A DNA stretch of 64,000 bases, taken from NCBI RefSeq assembly GCF_900100455.1, contig NZ_FNCV01000009.1:1-64000 (forward strand), in the 5' to 3' direction. Origin of the DNA: Roseospirillum parvum (lineage in GTDB: Bacteria; Pseudomonadota; Alphaproteobacteria; Rhodospirillales; Rhodospirillaceae). The translations under genes were made by a program, and so were the position numbers. Shown here one piece after another: positions 41,940 through 54,103 of this stretch. The number at the start of each line of letters is the position of its first letter. The first letter of the stretch is position 1. Under the pieces are notes generated by a model. It did not search any database. It was not told where the DNA came from and was given only the letters and a program-made list of their open reading frames with translations.

Positions 41940-42706
41940 CCCTGCTCAAGGTGGACGACCTGTCCAAGGAGTTCGGCGGGGTCCACGCCATCGAGGACCT
42001 CTCCTTCGTCATCGAGCCGGGGACCATCCACGCCATCATCGGGCCCAACGGGGCCGGCAAGACGACCCTGTTCAACCTGATCACCGGGGTCTACACGCCA
42101 AGCGCCGGCGAGGTCTATCTGGACGACAGGCCGGTCACCGGCAAGGCGCCGTTCGAGCTGGCCCGCGCCGGGATGAGCCGCACCTTCCAGAACCTTCAGG
42201 TGTGCCTCAACATGTCGGCCCTGGACAACGTCATGCTGGGCCGGCACATGCACCTGAAGCCGGGCTTCGTGAGCGGCCTTCTGCGCCTGCCCGGGGTGGT
42301 GCGGCGCGACCGCGAAGCGCGCCAGATGTGCGCCGGGCTGATGGACTTCGTGGGCCTGGGCAACCACATCCATGCCGCCGCCGACAGCCTGCCCTACGGC
42401 GCCCTGAAGCGCCTGGAGATCGCCCGCGCCCTGGCCGCCGAGCCGCGCCTTCTGCTGCTCGACGAGCCGGCCGCCGGCCTCAACAGCGCCGAGACGCGGG
42501 AGATCGACGCGGTCATCCAGAAGGTGGCCGAGCGCGGCGTCACGGTGGTTCTGGTCGAGCACGACATGAAGCTGGTGATGGGCATTTCCGACCATGTGCT
42601 GGTGCTCGACTACGGCCGCAAGCTGGCCGAGGGCCGGCCCCAGGACATCCGCGCCAACCCCGACGTGATCGCCGCCTATCTCGGGACCGCCCATGCCTTT
42701 GCTTGA
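41936..42706 (+). CDS. livG: ABC transporter ATP-binding protein, LivG type
   Basis: A 256-residue ATPase. Walker A is IIGPNGAGKTTLFNL, the Q-loop region is MSRTFQNLQV, and Walker B is LLLLDEPAAGLN. The signature motif is the divergent LPYGALKRLEIARAL rather than LSGGQ, which is normal for LivG. The H-loop is VEHDMKLVM. ATG 41936 overlaps the livM stop, and its own end overlaps livF by 14 bases. Confidence 0.93.
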   Translation: MTLLKVDDLSKEFGGVHAIEDLSFVIEPGTIHAIIGPNGAGKTTLFNLITGVYTPSAGEVYLDDRPVTGKAPFELARAGMSRTFQNLQVCLNMSALDNVMLGRHMHLKPGFVSGLLRLPGVVRRDREARQMCAGLMDFVGLGNHIHAAADSLPYGALKRLEIARALAAEPRLLLLDEPAAGLNSAETREIDAVIQKVAERGVTVVLVEHDMKLVMGISDHVLVLDYGRKLAEGRPQDIRANPDVIAAYLGTAHAFA

Positions 42707-43400
42707 GATCACCGGCCTTAAGAGCCACTACGGCCGCATCGAGGCCCTGCACGGCCTGGACGTCGCCGTCGAGGCGGGCGAACTGGTCGCCCTGGTCGGC
42801 GCCAACGGGGCCGGCAAGACCACCCTGTTGCGCTGCATCTCGGGGGTTCAGCCGGTCAGCGCCGGGCGCCTGCGCTTCGAGGGGCGCGACATCACCCGGG
42901 CCCGCGCCGACCGCCGGGTGAAGGCCGGCATCTGTCAGGTGCCGGAGGGCCGCCAGGTGTTCGGCCCGCTGTCGGTGCTCGACAACCTCAGGCTGGGTGC
43001 CTTTCGCCGCAAGGGGGCCGATCCGGCGGCCGACCTTCAGCGCATGTACGACCTGTTCCCGGTGCTGGCCGACAAGCGTCACCAGCCGGCCGGCACCCTG
43101 TCCGGCGGCCAGCAGCAGATGCTGGCCATCGCCCGCGCCCTGATGGCCGACCCCCGCCTGTTGCTGCTCGACGAGCCCTCGATGGGGTTGGCGCCGCTGC
43201 TGGTGGCCGAGATCTTCGCCGTCATCCAGCAACTGAAGGGGCAGGGGGTGACCATCTTCCTGGTCGAGCAGAACGCCCACGCGGCGCTGAGCATCGCCGA
43301 CCGGGGATACGTGATGGAAACCGGCCGTGTGGTGCTGTCCGACAGCGGCCAGGCCCTGGTCGAGAACCCCCGGGTGCGCGAGGCCTACCTCGGTCTGTGA
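42693..43400 (+). CDS. livF: ABC transporter ATP-binding protein, LivF type
   Basis: A 235-residue ATPase with Walker A LVGANGAGKTTLLRC, the family-specific QVPEGRQVFGPLSVLDNL segment, signature LSGGQQQMLAIARAL, Walker B LLLLDEPSMGLAP and H-loop LVEQNAHAAL. It completes the heterodimeric ATPase with LivG. The start overlaps the livG end by 14 bases. No clear terminator follows within the 190-base gap to the next gene. Confidence 0.93.
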   Translation: MPLLEITGLKSHYGRIEALHGLDVAVEAGELVALVGANGAGKTTLLRCISGVQPVSAGRLRFEGRDITRARADRRVKAGICQVPEGRQVFGPLSVLDNLRLGAFRRKGADPAADLQRMYDLFPVLADKRHQPAGTLSGGQQQMLAIARALMADPRLLLLDEPSMGLAPLLVAEIFAVIQQLKGQGVTIFLVEQNAHAALSIADRGYVMETGRVVLSDSGQALVENPRVREAYLGL

Positions 43401-43594
43401 GATGGTCGGGCCGACGGTCCGGGCGGGCGACTGTTGGGGCCTTTTGCACGGAAACCGGTTGCACGGGAAGGCCGGGCGGCCCATTGTGACAACAGAGGGG
43501 TCGCACCACCGCGCTACAGCAGAGGTGAGCCGGGTCATGCCACCTGTCTTCCTGGAGCCAACCGTTCGGCGCGAGCCCGCCGGTTCTCGTGCGA

Positions 43595-45487
43595 ATGCCT
43601 GAGCCGCTCGTCACACCAACGCTTGAGCGATCCCGGCGCCTGAACGAGGTGGCCTTGCCCCTGGCGGTGCTGATCGGGGGGCTGCTTCTCAGTGCCTGGC
43701 TGGGCATGGAACTGGAGAACCGGCTGGCCGCGGACTCCGAAACCCGCTTCCAGCGCGCCGCGGATGGGGTGAGCCGCGCCGTGGCCGTCGAGGTCCGCTC
43801 GGCGCTCGGCGACCTGAGCACGGTGGCCGCCTTCGCCACCGCGCACCCCGACCTGGACCATGCCACCTTCCATACCTTCCTGACCGCCAGCCGACTGCTG
43901 GAGATCCGGCCCGAGGTGCGGGCCGTGGCCTTCGCGCCGCACCTGACCGAGGCCACCCTCTCGGACTTCTTCGAGGATCTGAAACGCCGCGAACCGGCCC
44001 GCCGTCAGAGCGGCTACCCGCCCTTCTCGCTGGTCCCGCCGGGACCGCGCGAGGACTACTTTCCGGCTTTTCTGGTCGAGCCGCCGTCCGGGCGCCAAGG
44101 GGTGGTGGGCTACGACATGGCCTCCAATCCGCACCGCCTGGACGCCTTCCGCCGCGCCTTCAAGACCGGCCAACCCCAGGCCAGCGGCCCGGTGCGGCTG
44201 TCCCAGGATGCTGGCAAGGAGCTGATCTCGGTGCTGTTGACCGCGCCGGTGTTCAAGGCGGCGGCGTTGGCGCAGCCCGATTTGGTGGACTGGGCGGACA
44301 TGAGGGGCGTCGTTGCCATGGGCTACACGCCGGCCCTGGGCATTGGGCGGGTGTTGCCACGGGCCCTGCCGCCCGGGCTGGCGTTCACCCTGTATGGCGA
44401 TGGTGAGCCGGAACAGGTCCTTTACGATCATCCGGCCTTCAGCCTGGCCACCGTCCCCGACGCGGTGGGCCAGGGGCCGGCGGTGACGCGGGCCGAGGCC
44501 GACCTGGAATGGCGGATCGCGGTCGGCGGACGCATGTGGACTCTGGCCTTTTCCGGTTGTGAGGCGGGGCGCGGTGCCCTGTCGCGGGTCTTGCCCTGGC
44601 TGCTGGCCGGCAGCGGCGCCCTGGCCGCCCTGCTGCTGGCCCTGCTCACCCGGTCCGTGCTCGGCGAGGGCCGGCGCCTGCGCGAGCGGGTGGCCGAGCG
44701 CACTCACGCCCTGACCGTCGCCAATCAGGAGCTGGATACCCGGCGGCGCGAGGCGGAGTCGGCCAACAAGGCGAAAAGCGACTTCCTGGCCCTGATGAGC
44801 CACGAGTTGCGTACTCCGCTGACCGCCATCCTGGGCTTTTCCGAGATGATCCGCGACCAGCGCCTGGGCCCCATCGGCACCGAGTATTACGCCACCTATG
44901 CCGCCGACATCCACAGCAGCGGCGCGCACCTGCTCGAGGTGGTCTCCGAGATCCTGGATCTGGCCCGTATCGAGGCCGGGCGCGGCGAGTTGAGCGAGGA
45001 GCCGGTCGATCTCGGCGGCTTGGTCGAGGAGGCGGCGGGAGGACTGACCGAGTGGGCCGAGGGGCGCGGCCTGACCCTGCGCGTGATGCCGCCGGCCGAG
45101 CCCATCCGGGCCCGGGTTGATCGGCGCAAGATCAAGCAGTTGATCCTCAACCTGGTGTCCAACGCCATCAAGTTCACTCCCGGGGGAGGGCGGGTGAGCG
45201 TCGGCGTGGAGCGCGACCGCAAGGGGAGGCCGGCGATCATCGTGCGCGACAGCGGCATCGGCATGAGCCAGGGCGACATCGAGCGCGCCCTCGAAACTTT
45301 CACCCAGATCGATTCCGTGCTCAGCCGCACCGTTGAGGGCAGCGGCCTCGGCCTGCCTCTGGTCCGCGCCCTGGCCGAGTTGCACGGCGGCACCCTGGAA
45401 CTGACCAGCCAGCCCGGGCAGGGCACCACCGCCACCGTCTTCCTGCCGCTCTGGCGCTGGGTGAGCGAGGCGCCGCCGACCGATTGA
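43595..45487 (+). CDS. CHASE-domain sensor histidine kinase
   Basis: 630 residues. A membrane helix (about 20-40) is followed by a periplasmic CHASE domain (about 45-320, with RAVAFAPHL and GREDYFPAFLVEP-like segments), a second helix (about 331-352) and a short coiled linker. The HisKA domain has LALMSHELRTPLTAILGFSEM (His near residue 403), and the HATPase domain has LVSNAIKFTPGGG, VRDSGIGM and EGSGLGLPLVRAL. There is no adjacent response regulator, so it is an orphan. Ligand unknown. ATG 43595 is preferred; GTG 43589 adds two codons. Confidence 0.88.
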   Translation: MPEPLVTPTLERSRRLNEVALPLAVLIGGLLLSAWLGMELENRLAADSETRFQRAADGVSRAVAVEVRSALGDLSTVAAFATAHPDLDHATFHTFLTASRLLEIRPEVRAVAFAPHLTEATLSDFFEDLKRREPARRQSGYPPFSLVPPGPREDYFPAFLVEPPSGRQGVVGYDMASNPHRLDAFRRAFKTGQPQASGPVRLSQDAGKELISVLLTAPVFKAAALAQPDLVDWADMRGVVAMGYTPALGIGRVLPRALPPGLAFTLYGDGEPEQVLYDHPAFSLATVPDAVGQGPAVTRAEADLEWRIAVGGRMWTLAFSGCEAGRGALSRVLPWLLAGSGALAALLLALLTRSVLGEGRRLRERVAERTHALTVANQELDTRRREAESANKAKSDFLALMSHELRTPLTAILGFSEMIRDQRLGPIGTEYYATYAADIHSSGAHLLEVVSEILDLARIEAGRGELSEEPVDLGGLVEEAAGGLTEWAEGRGLTLRVMPPAEPIRARVDRRKIKQLILNLVSNAIKFTPGGGRVSVGVERDRKGRPAIIVRDSGIGMSQGDIERALETFTQIDSVLSRTVEGSGLGLPLVRALAELHGGTLELTSQPGQGTTATVFLPLWRWVSEAPPTD

Positions 45488-45492
45488 GGGGC

Positions 45493-46449
45493 CTATCCGG
45501 GGCGCTTCAGGGCCTCGGCGATCAGCTCCGAGTAGAGCGCCGCGCCCTGATGATTGAGGTGGTTGTTGTCGTAGAACCAGCGGCCGTCCTGCAGGCGGCG
45601 GTGGAAGTCGTGATAGGGCACGCCCCACCGGGCGGCCCGCTCGGCGAAGGCGGCGAACACCGGGCCCTGGTCGATGGAGCAGGCCAGCAGCAGCGGCGCG
45701 GTGACGAAGACCAGCCGCACGCCGTGGGCCCGCGCCGCCGCCACCATGTCCTCGATCAGCGCCAGCTTGAAGGGGTCGAGGTCCACGGTCGCCGGTGGGG
45801 TCGGGGCGCAGGCCGAGGTGTCCACCGTGCCGGGACGGGTGTAATGGCCATCCGCCGTGGTCAGGCGGTTGTTGAGGTCGGGCTTCAGGTGGCGGGCCAG
45901 CCGATCGACCAGGATCGGGGCCAGGGCGCCGTTCACCCCGTAGGTGCGCGACAGGTGGCGCAGCCGGTTCCAGGGATCGACGTGGTGCAACACCCGGCGG
46001 GCCGTGGGGCTGTCATGGTAGAGGAAGCCGGCCACCTCGACCGGGAAGCCTCCGGCCGTTTCGGGGCGGCGCTGCAGGTCGATGTGGTCGATCTCGTAGA
46101 CGATCACCTCAAGGCCCGGGTGGCGGGCCAGCAGCCGCTCCAGCATGATCGCCTGATAGTGCGCCGTCTGCCCCGGCGCCGTGCCGTTGAAGAAGGCCAC
46201 GCCGGTGGCCGCCTCCAGGGTGGCGGGCAGGATCGCCCCGGCCCGGGAATCGCCCAGGATCAGCCCCGGCTCGTCGCGTTTCAGCAGGCGCACCGCCTGA
46301 TTGGGCCCCCAGTTGCTGTCGGTGGTCCACAGGGCGGCCTCGACCAGCCGGCCAAGCAGTTGGTCGCCGACCACCAGCAGGGCGGCGAGCAGGGCGATCC
46401 GCCGCCAGGGCAGGCGGCGGCTAGAACTGGAAGTAGATGAACTGGCCAC
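45493..46449 (-). CDS. SGNH/GDSL-like protein (AlgJ/AlgX-type accessory)
   Basis: A 318-residue protein with an N-terminal signal anchor (about 15-38) and an extracytoplasmic SGNH-like fold. GLILGDSRAGAILP near residue 66 is the serine block, AFFNGTAPGQT a central block, and YDNNHLNHQGAALY near residue 295 the C-terminal Asp/His block. Such proteins pair with MBOAT acyltransferases to O-acylate exported polysaccharides. Its 5' end overlaps the upstream MBOAT gene by 29 bases. Confidence 0.78.
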   Translation of the reverse strand: MASSSTSSSSRRLPWRRIALLAALLVVGDQLLGRLVEAALWTTDSNWGPNQAVRLLKRDEPGLILGDSRAGAILPATLEAATGVAFFNGTAPGQTAHYQAIMLERLLARHPGLEVIVYEIDHIDLQRRPETAGGFPVEVAGFLYHDSPTARRVLHHVDPWNRLRHLSRTYGVNGALAPILVDRLARHLKPDLNNRLTTADGHYTRPGTVDTSACAPTPPATVDLDPFKLALIEDMVAAARAHGVRLVFVTAPLLLACSIDQGPVFAAFAERAARWGVPYHDFHRRLQDGRWFYDNNHLNHQGAALYSELIAEALKRPG

Positions 46450-47821
46450 CGTTCAGCTTTCCCCACAGCAGGGTGAAAAGAAGGACCGCGCAGGCGGCGG
46501 GCAGGGCGCGCCAGGGGTTGGCCAGCCAGCGCCGCCAGCCGTCCTCGAAGCCCTCCCAGAGCAGCAGCAGGGCAAGGCCGCCCAGCCCGTGGGCCAGCGG
46601 CATCAGGCCGGCCAGCGGGCGGTCGGCCGGGGCGGCGAGGCGGGCGAAGACGTCCAGCGCGAAGGGCAGGTCGGGGGCACGGAAAAACACCCAGGCGGCG
46701 GTCACCACATGGAAGGTGACGAAGACCGCCACGAGGTTTCGGGGGTTGAGCCCGTGCGGCGGCTCGTGGTGGCCCTTGCGCCAGCCGGCCAGCGCCTTTT
46801 CCGCCGCCAGCAGGCCGCCGTGGAGGGCCCCCCAGATGAGGAAGGTGAAGGCCGCCCCGTGCCACAGCCCGGAGAGCAGGAAGACGATCATCAGGTTGGC
46901 GTAGGGCCAGTACCCGGGCGCATGGCGGCCGCCCAGCGGGGTGTAGACGTAGTCGCGGAACCATGTCGACAGCGAGATGTGCCAGCGGCGCCAGAACTCG
47001 GTCAGCGAGCGGGCGAAATAGGGGCGGTTGAAGTTGGTCCTGAGATCGAAGCCCAGAAGCCGCGCCGCGCCGCGCGCGATGTCGGAATAGCCGGAGAAGT
47101 CGCAGTAGATCTGGAAGGAGAAAAAATATAGCGCGATCAAGAGCTTCCAGCCGGTCTGCTGACCCAGCGCGGTGTCCACGAACTGCCCCAGGTGGTCGGC
47201 CACGGCGACCTTCTTGAACAGCCCCAGGCAGAGCAGCAGCAGCCCTTCGCCCATCTGCTCGCGCCTTGGCGCGCGGGGGCGCTCGATCTGGCCCAGCAGG
47301 TGCGGGGCGCGCTCGATCGGCCCGGCGACCAGTTGCGGGAAGAAGGAGACGAACAGCGCGTAGTCGGTGAAGCGCGGGGTGGGTTTGAGCCGGCCGTGCC
47401 AGGTGTCGAGCGTGTAGCTCATCGACTGGAAGGTGTAGAAGCTGATCCCCACCGGCAGCACGATGGGCAGCACCGGGGCCAGATAGTCCATCCCCAGGAG
47501 CTGAACCAGCCCCACAACATCTTCCACGAAGAAATTGTAATACTTGAAGAAACCCAGAATGCCCAGATTCACCGCCAGGGCCGAGGCCAGGGCCACCCGG
47601 CGTCGCATGGGGCGGTGCGGGTTGTTGGCGATGATCAGCGCCGCCGCGTAGTCGGCCACCGTGGTGGTCAGGATCAGGCCGAGGAACTTCCAGTTCCAGG
47701 CGCCGTAGAACAGATAGCTGGCGGCGAGCAGGAACAGGTTCTGGCCGCGCCGTGGCAAGTGCCAGTAGACGACAAAGACGGCGGCGAAAAAGACCAGGAA
47801 CTGGACCGAGTTGAACAGCAT
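46421..47821 (-). CDS. MBOAT-family O-acyltransferase (AlgI/DltB-like)
   Basis: A 466-residue multi-spanning membrane protein. The N-terminus MLFNSVQFLVFFAAVFVVYW and GISFYTFQSMSYTLDTWHGR are hallmarks of AlgI/PatA-type MBOAT proteins, and the catalytic histidine lies in LSGLWHGAAFTFLIWG near residue 320. It likely transfers acyl groups across the membrane to the downstream SGNH partner for modification of a surface or secreted glycan. No polysaccharide synthase gene is adjacent, so the acceptor is unknown. Confidence 0.9.
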   Translation of the reverse strand: MLFNSVQFLVFFAAVFVVYWHLPRRGQNLFLLAASYLFYGAWNWKFLGLILTTTVADYAAALIIANNPHRPMRRRVALASALAVNLGILGFFKYYNFFVEDVVGLVQLLGMDYLAPVLPIVLPVGISFYTFQSMSYTLDTWHGRLKPTPRFTDYALFVSFFPQLVAGPIERAPHLLGQIERPRAPRREQMGEGLLLLCLGLFKKVAVADHLGQFVDTALGQQTGWKLLIALYFFSFQIYCDFSGYSDIARGAARLLGFDLRTNFNRPYFARSLTEFWRRWHISLSTWFRDYVYTPLGGRHAPGYWPYANLMIVFLLSGLWHGAAFTFLIWGALHGGLLAAEKALAGWRKGHHEPPHGLNPRNLVAVFVTFHVVTAAWVFFRAPDLPFALDVFARLAAPADRPLAGLMPLAHGLGGLALLLLWEGFEDGWRRWLANPWRALPAACAVLLFTLLWGKLNGGQFIYFQF

Positions 47822-47887
47822 GGCGGGCGGGCTGAGGCAGGGCCGGGGAGAGTTGGGTCAGGGCAATGGCCGTAAGGAGAGGCAGCC

Positions 47888-48022
47888 TAGAGAATGTCGC
47901 GTTTATCCGGGGTCACAAAGTGACCCCGGATAAACGCGAGGCCGTGCTCTAAATCGTTGAATCGAGAGCAGATCATGCGAAATGTGAAGCGTTCCACGAT
48001 CCACATTTCGCATGATCTGTTT
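47888..48022. repeat. Composite palindromic repeat, copy 5 (inverted orientation)
   Basis: Relative to copies 1 and 4 the order is reversed: the GCGTTTATCCGGGGTC hairpin (47888-47951, ends TAGAG and GCTCTA) comes first. A linker AATCGTTGAATCG, the complement of the copy 1 linker, follows. Then comes the AGAGCAGATCATGCGAAAT hairpin (47965-48022). The second hairpin has the GCGAAAT core seen in copies 2 and 3, so this copy mixes both sub-types. Confidence 0.9.
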
Positions 48023-48155
48023 AGCGCCGTTTGTCCATCCGTGGCAGCCCTTAAGTTGCTTGCCGGCGGTCCCGGGGGGGGCGATGGTTGGTCCGCTGCG
48101 GGGGCGCCCCAATCCGGTGTCGAGAAGGGGGATGGTCTGTCCCCAAAACGCGCTC

Positions 48156-48177
48156 AGCCGGAGCGGGGGCTCCGGCT
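48156..48177 (-). terminator. Likely terminator of the ilv operon
   Basis: AGCCGGAGC (48156-48164) pairs with GCTCCGGCT (48169-48177) around GGGG. On the minus strand it lies about 50 bases after the ilvC stop and is followed by GAGCGCGTTTTGG, a weak T-tract offset from the stem. Confidence 0.5.
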
Positions 48178-48224
48178 GAGGCAAGGAGTGCCGAGGCGGA
48201 TGGGGCAACCAGGGCCCCGGCGCG

Positions 48225-49797
<1,573 letters not shown>

Positions 49798-49858
49798 CGA
49801 CACGGAACGATGTCTCCGGAAGGTCTGCGGGGCGGAGGAAAGCGGGGGAAGCGGACGA

Positions 49859-51622
<1,764 letters not shown>

Positions 51623-51791
51623 TGCTTCTCTCACCTTGTCATGGACGTTTTGTTTTGGCTGGGCGGTCCGGGGAATGGGCAGCCTGCCCGCTCACCCCGG
51701 CTTGGGCGGGGTGGGGCGACACGCGACCGTATGCCCGAACGCCAACCCGCCGCCGAACCGGCGGCGGCGAGCGAGCCGGGAACCTACTCCC

Positions 51792-52793
51792 TCAATCCCC
51801 GGCGGTCAACAAAAAGGCACGAACTTTCCGCAACATATCGGGCAGCAGACTTTCCGAATATTGCGCGGGCACGACCATGTTTGGCCGCATCTGGGTGGCA
51901 AGCCAGGTCATCTGCCGTTTCACATAGCGCCGGGTGGCCTGCTGGGCGGCGGCCAGGGCAGCCTCGCGGGACATCTCGCCGCGCTGCCAGGCGGCGATCT
52001 CGACCACGCCGATGGCTTTCAGGGCCGGCGTGTCGGGAGGCAGGCCGCGGGCCATCAGCGCCGCCACCTCGGCCGGGGCGGCGCCGTCGAACATCGCCCG
52101 AAGGCGCACCTCGGCGGCCCGGTGCACGGCCTCGCGCGGCGGCCTGAGGGCGATCAGGAAAACCGGCCCGGCGATCCGCCGGCGCGGTATCGCCTCGGCC
52201 TGCCAGTGGCTCAGGGGGCGGCCGGTGGCTCGCCACACCTCCCAGGCGCGCACGATGCGTTGGCGATCATTGGGCGCCAGACGGCCGGCGGTGGGTCCGT
52301 CCACCTCGGCCAGACGGGCGTGCAGGCCGGCCGCGCCGAGGGCCTCGAGATCGGCGCGGGCGGCCTGGCGCGCCGCCTCGGGCACCTCGGGCAGGTCGGC
52401 CAGCCCCTCGATCAGCGCCTTCAGGTAAAGCCCGGTGCCGCCGACCACGATGGGCAGGCGGCCGGCGGCGCGGGCCTCGGCCACCGCCTCGGCGGCGGCG
52501 TCCAGCCACCACGCCACCGAGCCGCCCAGGGCCGGGTCGCGCACCCCGTACAGGCGGTGCGGCAGGCGGGCCGTCTCGGCCGGGCCGGGGGCGGCGGTGA
52601 TCTCGCCCAGGCCGGCGTAGATCTGCATGCTGTCGCCGTTGATCACCGTGCCGGCCAGTGCCTCGGCCAGATCAAGGGCCAGCGCCGACTTGCCGCTGGC
52701 CGTCGGTCCGGCGATCACCACCAGCGGCCCGGCCCTGTCCGGCATACCGTCCGCGTCCCTGTCATCGCGGGGGGCTTGTTGCCGCCCGGTCAT
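51792..52793 (-). CDS. miaA: tRNA dimethylallyltransferase
   Basis: MiaA prenylates A37 of tRNAs reading UNN codons. The P-loop is VVIAGPTASGKSALALDLAEAL, followed by INGDSMQIYAGLGEITAAP, GGTGLYLKALIEGLADLP and RQMTWLATQM. ATG 52793 gives 333 residues with a short polar N-terminal extension; ATG 52745 would give 317 and is closer to the conserved start. It is divergent from serB with 58 bases between, and upstream of ilvBNC, a common alphaproteobacterial order. Confidence 0.95.
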   Translation of the reverse strand: MTGRQQAPRDDRDADGMPDRAGPLVVIAGPTASGKSALALDLAEALAGTVINGDSMQIYAGLGEITAAPGPAETARLPHRLYGVRDPALGGSVAWWLDAAAEAVAEARAAGRLPIVVGGTGLYLKALIEGLADLPEVPEAARQAARADLEALGAAGLHARLAEVDGPTAGRLAPNDRQRIVRAWEVWRATGRPLSHWQAEAIPRRRIAGPVFLIALRPPREAVHRAAEVRLRAMFDGAAPAEVAALMARGLPPDTPALKAIGVVEIAAWQRGEMSREAALAAAQQATRRYVKRQMTWLATQMRPNMVVPAQYSESLLPDMLRKVRAFLLTAGD

Positions 52794-52851
52794 GCCGCTA
52801 AAAGCCCCCTTGCCGTCGGCATTTCCCTTCCCTCCCTCCGCGGACCCCGCC

Positions 52852-53739
52852 ATGGACAGCATGCTCACCCTGATCGCCGCCCCGGGCGGCCTCGACCCGG
52901 CCATGGTGGACCAGGCGCGCCGGGCCCTCAAGGCAACCTCGGTCCAGGTCGGCTCGCCCGACTGGCTGGCCGAGGGCGAGGCCTGCGACCTGCCGCTGTT
53001 CGAGACCGAACCCGACATGGCCCAGTCGGTGGCCGCCAAGGCCCTGGCCGGGGCGCCGGTGGATGTGGTTTGCCAGCCGGTCGAGGGGCGGCGCAAGGCC
53101 CTGCTGGTGGCCGACATGGACAGCACCATGGTGACCTCGGAGACGCTCGACGATCTGGCCGCCCGGGTCGGCCTGAAGGACGAGATCGCCGCCGTCACCG
53201 CCCGCGCCATGGCCGGCGAGCTGGACTTCGCCGAGGCCCTGCGGGCGCGCATCGCCCGTCTGGCCGGGCTCCCCGAAAGCGCCATCGCCGAGACCCTGAC
53301 CGAGGTCGAAATCACCCCCGGCGGGGCCACCCTGATCGCCACCATGAAGGCCAACGGCGCCCACTGCCTGCTGGTTTCCGGCGGCTTCACCCAGTTCACC
53401 GGGGCGGTGGCGGCGCGTCTGGGCTTTGACGGCCATCAGGCCAACCGGCTGGAGATCGAGAACGGCCAACTGACCGGCCGGGTGGCGGAACCCATCCTCG
53501 ACCGGCACTCGAAGCTGAAGGCGCTGATGACTGCGGCCGGCGAGTTGCGCCTGCCGATGGCCCGCACCCTGGCCGTGGGCGATGGCGCCAACGACCTGGA
53601 CATGCTGAGGGCGGCCGGCCTGGGGGTGGCCTTCCGGGCCCGCCCGGTGGTCGCCGAGACGGCGCGGGCGCGCATCGACCACGGCGACCTGACCGCCCTG
53701 CTCTACCTGCAAGGCTACCGCAAGGACGCCTTCGCCTGA
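52852..53739 (+). CDS. serB: Phosphoserine phosphatase
   Basis: SerB performs the last step of serine synthesis. The 295-residue HAD enzyme has an N-terminal ACT-like domain (about 1-75) and then LLVADMDSTMVTSETLDDLA with the nucleophile aspartate, a SGGFTQFT loop, and MARTLAVGDGANDLDMLRAAGLGVAFRARP. The start at ATG 52852 has a CT-rich upstream and no obvious ribosome site; ATG 52861 is possible. It is divergent from miaA. Confidence 0.94.
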   Translation: MDSMLTLIAAPGGLDPAMVDQARRALKATSVQVGSPDWLAEGEACDLPLFETEPDMAQSVAAKALAGAPVDVVCQPVEGRRKALLVADMDSTMVTSETLDDLAARVGLKDEIAAVTARAMAGELDFAEALRARIARLAGLPESAIAETLTEVEITPGGATLIATMKANGAHCLLVSGGFTQFTGAVAARLGFDGHQANRLEIENGQLTGRVAEPILDRHSKLKALMTAAGELRLPMARTLAVGDGANDLDMLRAAGLGVAFRARPVVAETARARIDHGDLTALLYLQGYRKDAFA

Positions 53740-53794
53740 CCTCCCACCCGTGGCGGTTGCCTGGGGTGCCCGGGGCGGGCATACTGACCCGGTT

Positions 53795-54094
53795 ATGGCA
53801 AGATCCAAGAACGACATTATCGACGAAGTTGAAGCCTTTGTCGCCAGGTACGGCGGCAAGTTCGGCGACTGGTACGTGGGCATCGCCAAGGATCCCAAGG
53901 CCACCCTGAACGGCGAGCACAACTTCAAGAAGGGCGACGTGGGGCTGGTCCGCACGGCGGCCAGCGAGTTGCAGGCCCAGCAGGTGGTCAACTACTTCGT
54001 CGAGACGCGCGGCTGCAAGGGCCGCAAGGACAGCTTCGACGCCGGCGAGGTGCACGTCTACGCCTATCGCCGGGCCCGCCACACCAAGCCCTGA
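53795..54094 (+). CDS. Small conserved protein of unknown function
   Basis: A 99-residue soluble protein: a charged N-terminal helix (MARSKNDIIDEVEAFVARYG), then FGDWYVGIAKDPKATLNGEH, a Lys/Gly turn and QVVNYFVETRGCKGRKDSFDAG. The segment WYVGIAKDPK recalls the beginning of GIY-YIG-like sheets, but the catalytic Arg/Glu pattern is not evident, so no function is assigned. ATG 53795 begins the compact conserved part; the frame opens at 53750. It ends 9 bases before the convergent glycosyltransferase gene. Confidence 0.7.
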   Translation: MARSKNDIIDEVEAFVARYGGKFGDWYVGIAKDPKATLNGEHNFKKGDVGLVRTAASELQAQQVVNYFVETRGCKGRKDSFDAGEVHVYAYRRARHTKP

Positions 54095-54103
54095 TCCTCT
54101 TTT

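Larger units (their letters stand above)
47822..48224. other. Gene-free interval between MBOAT and ilvC
   Basis: These 400 bases contain palindromic repeat copy 5 (47888-48022) and a likely ilvC terminator hairpin (48156-48177). The short open frames on both strands are explained by the repeat and show no family features. Confidence 0.7.

Noticed and set aside
51623-51791. Branched-chain amino acid attenuator before ilvB
   Set aside because: No leader peptide rich in Ile/Val/Leu codons and no terminator/antiterminator pair could be seen; only a GC-rich hairpin near 51748-51766 without a U-run.
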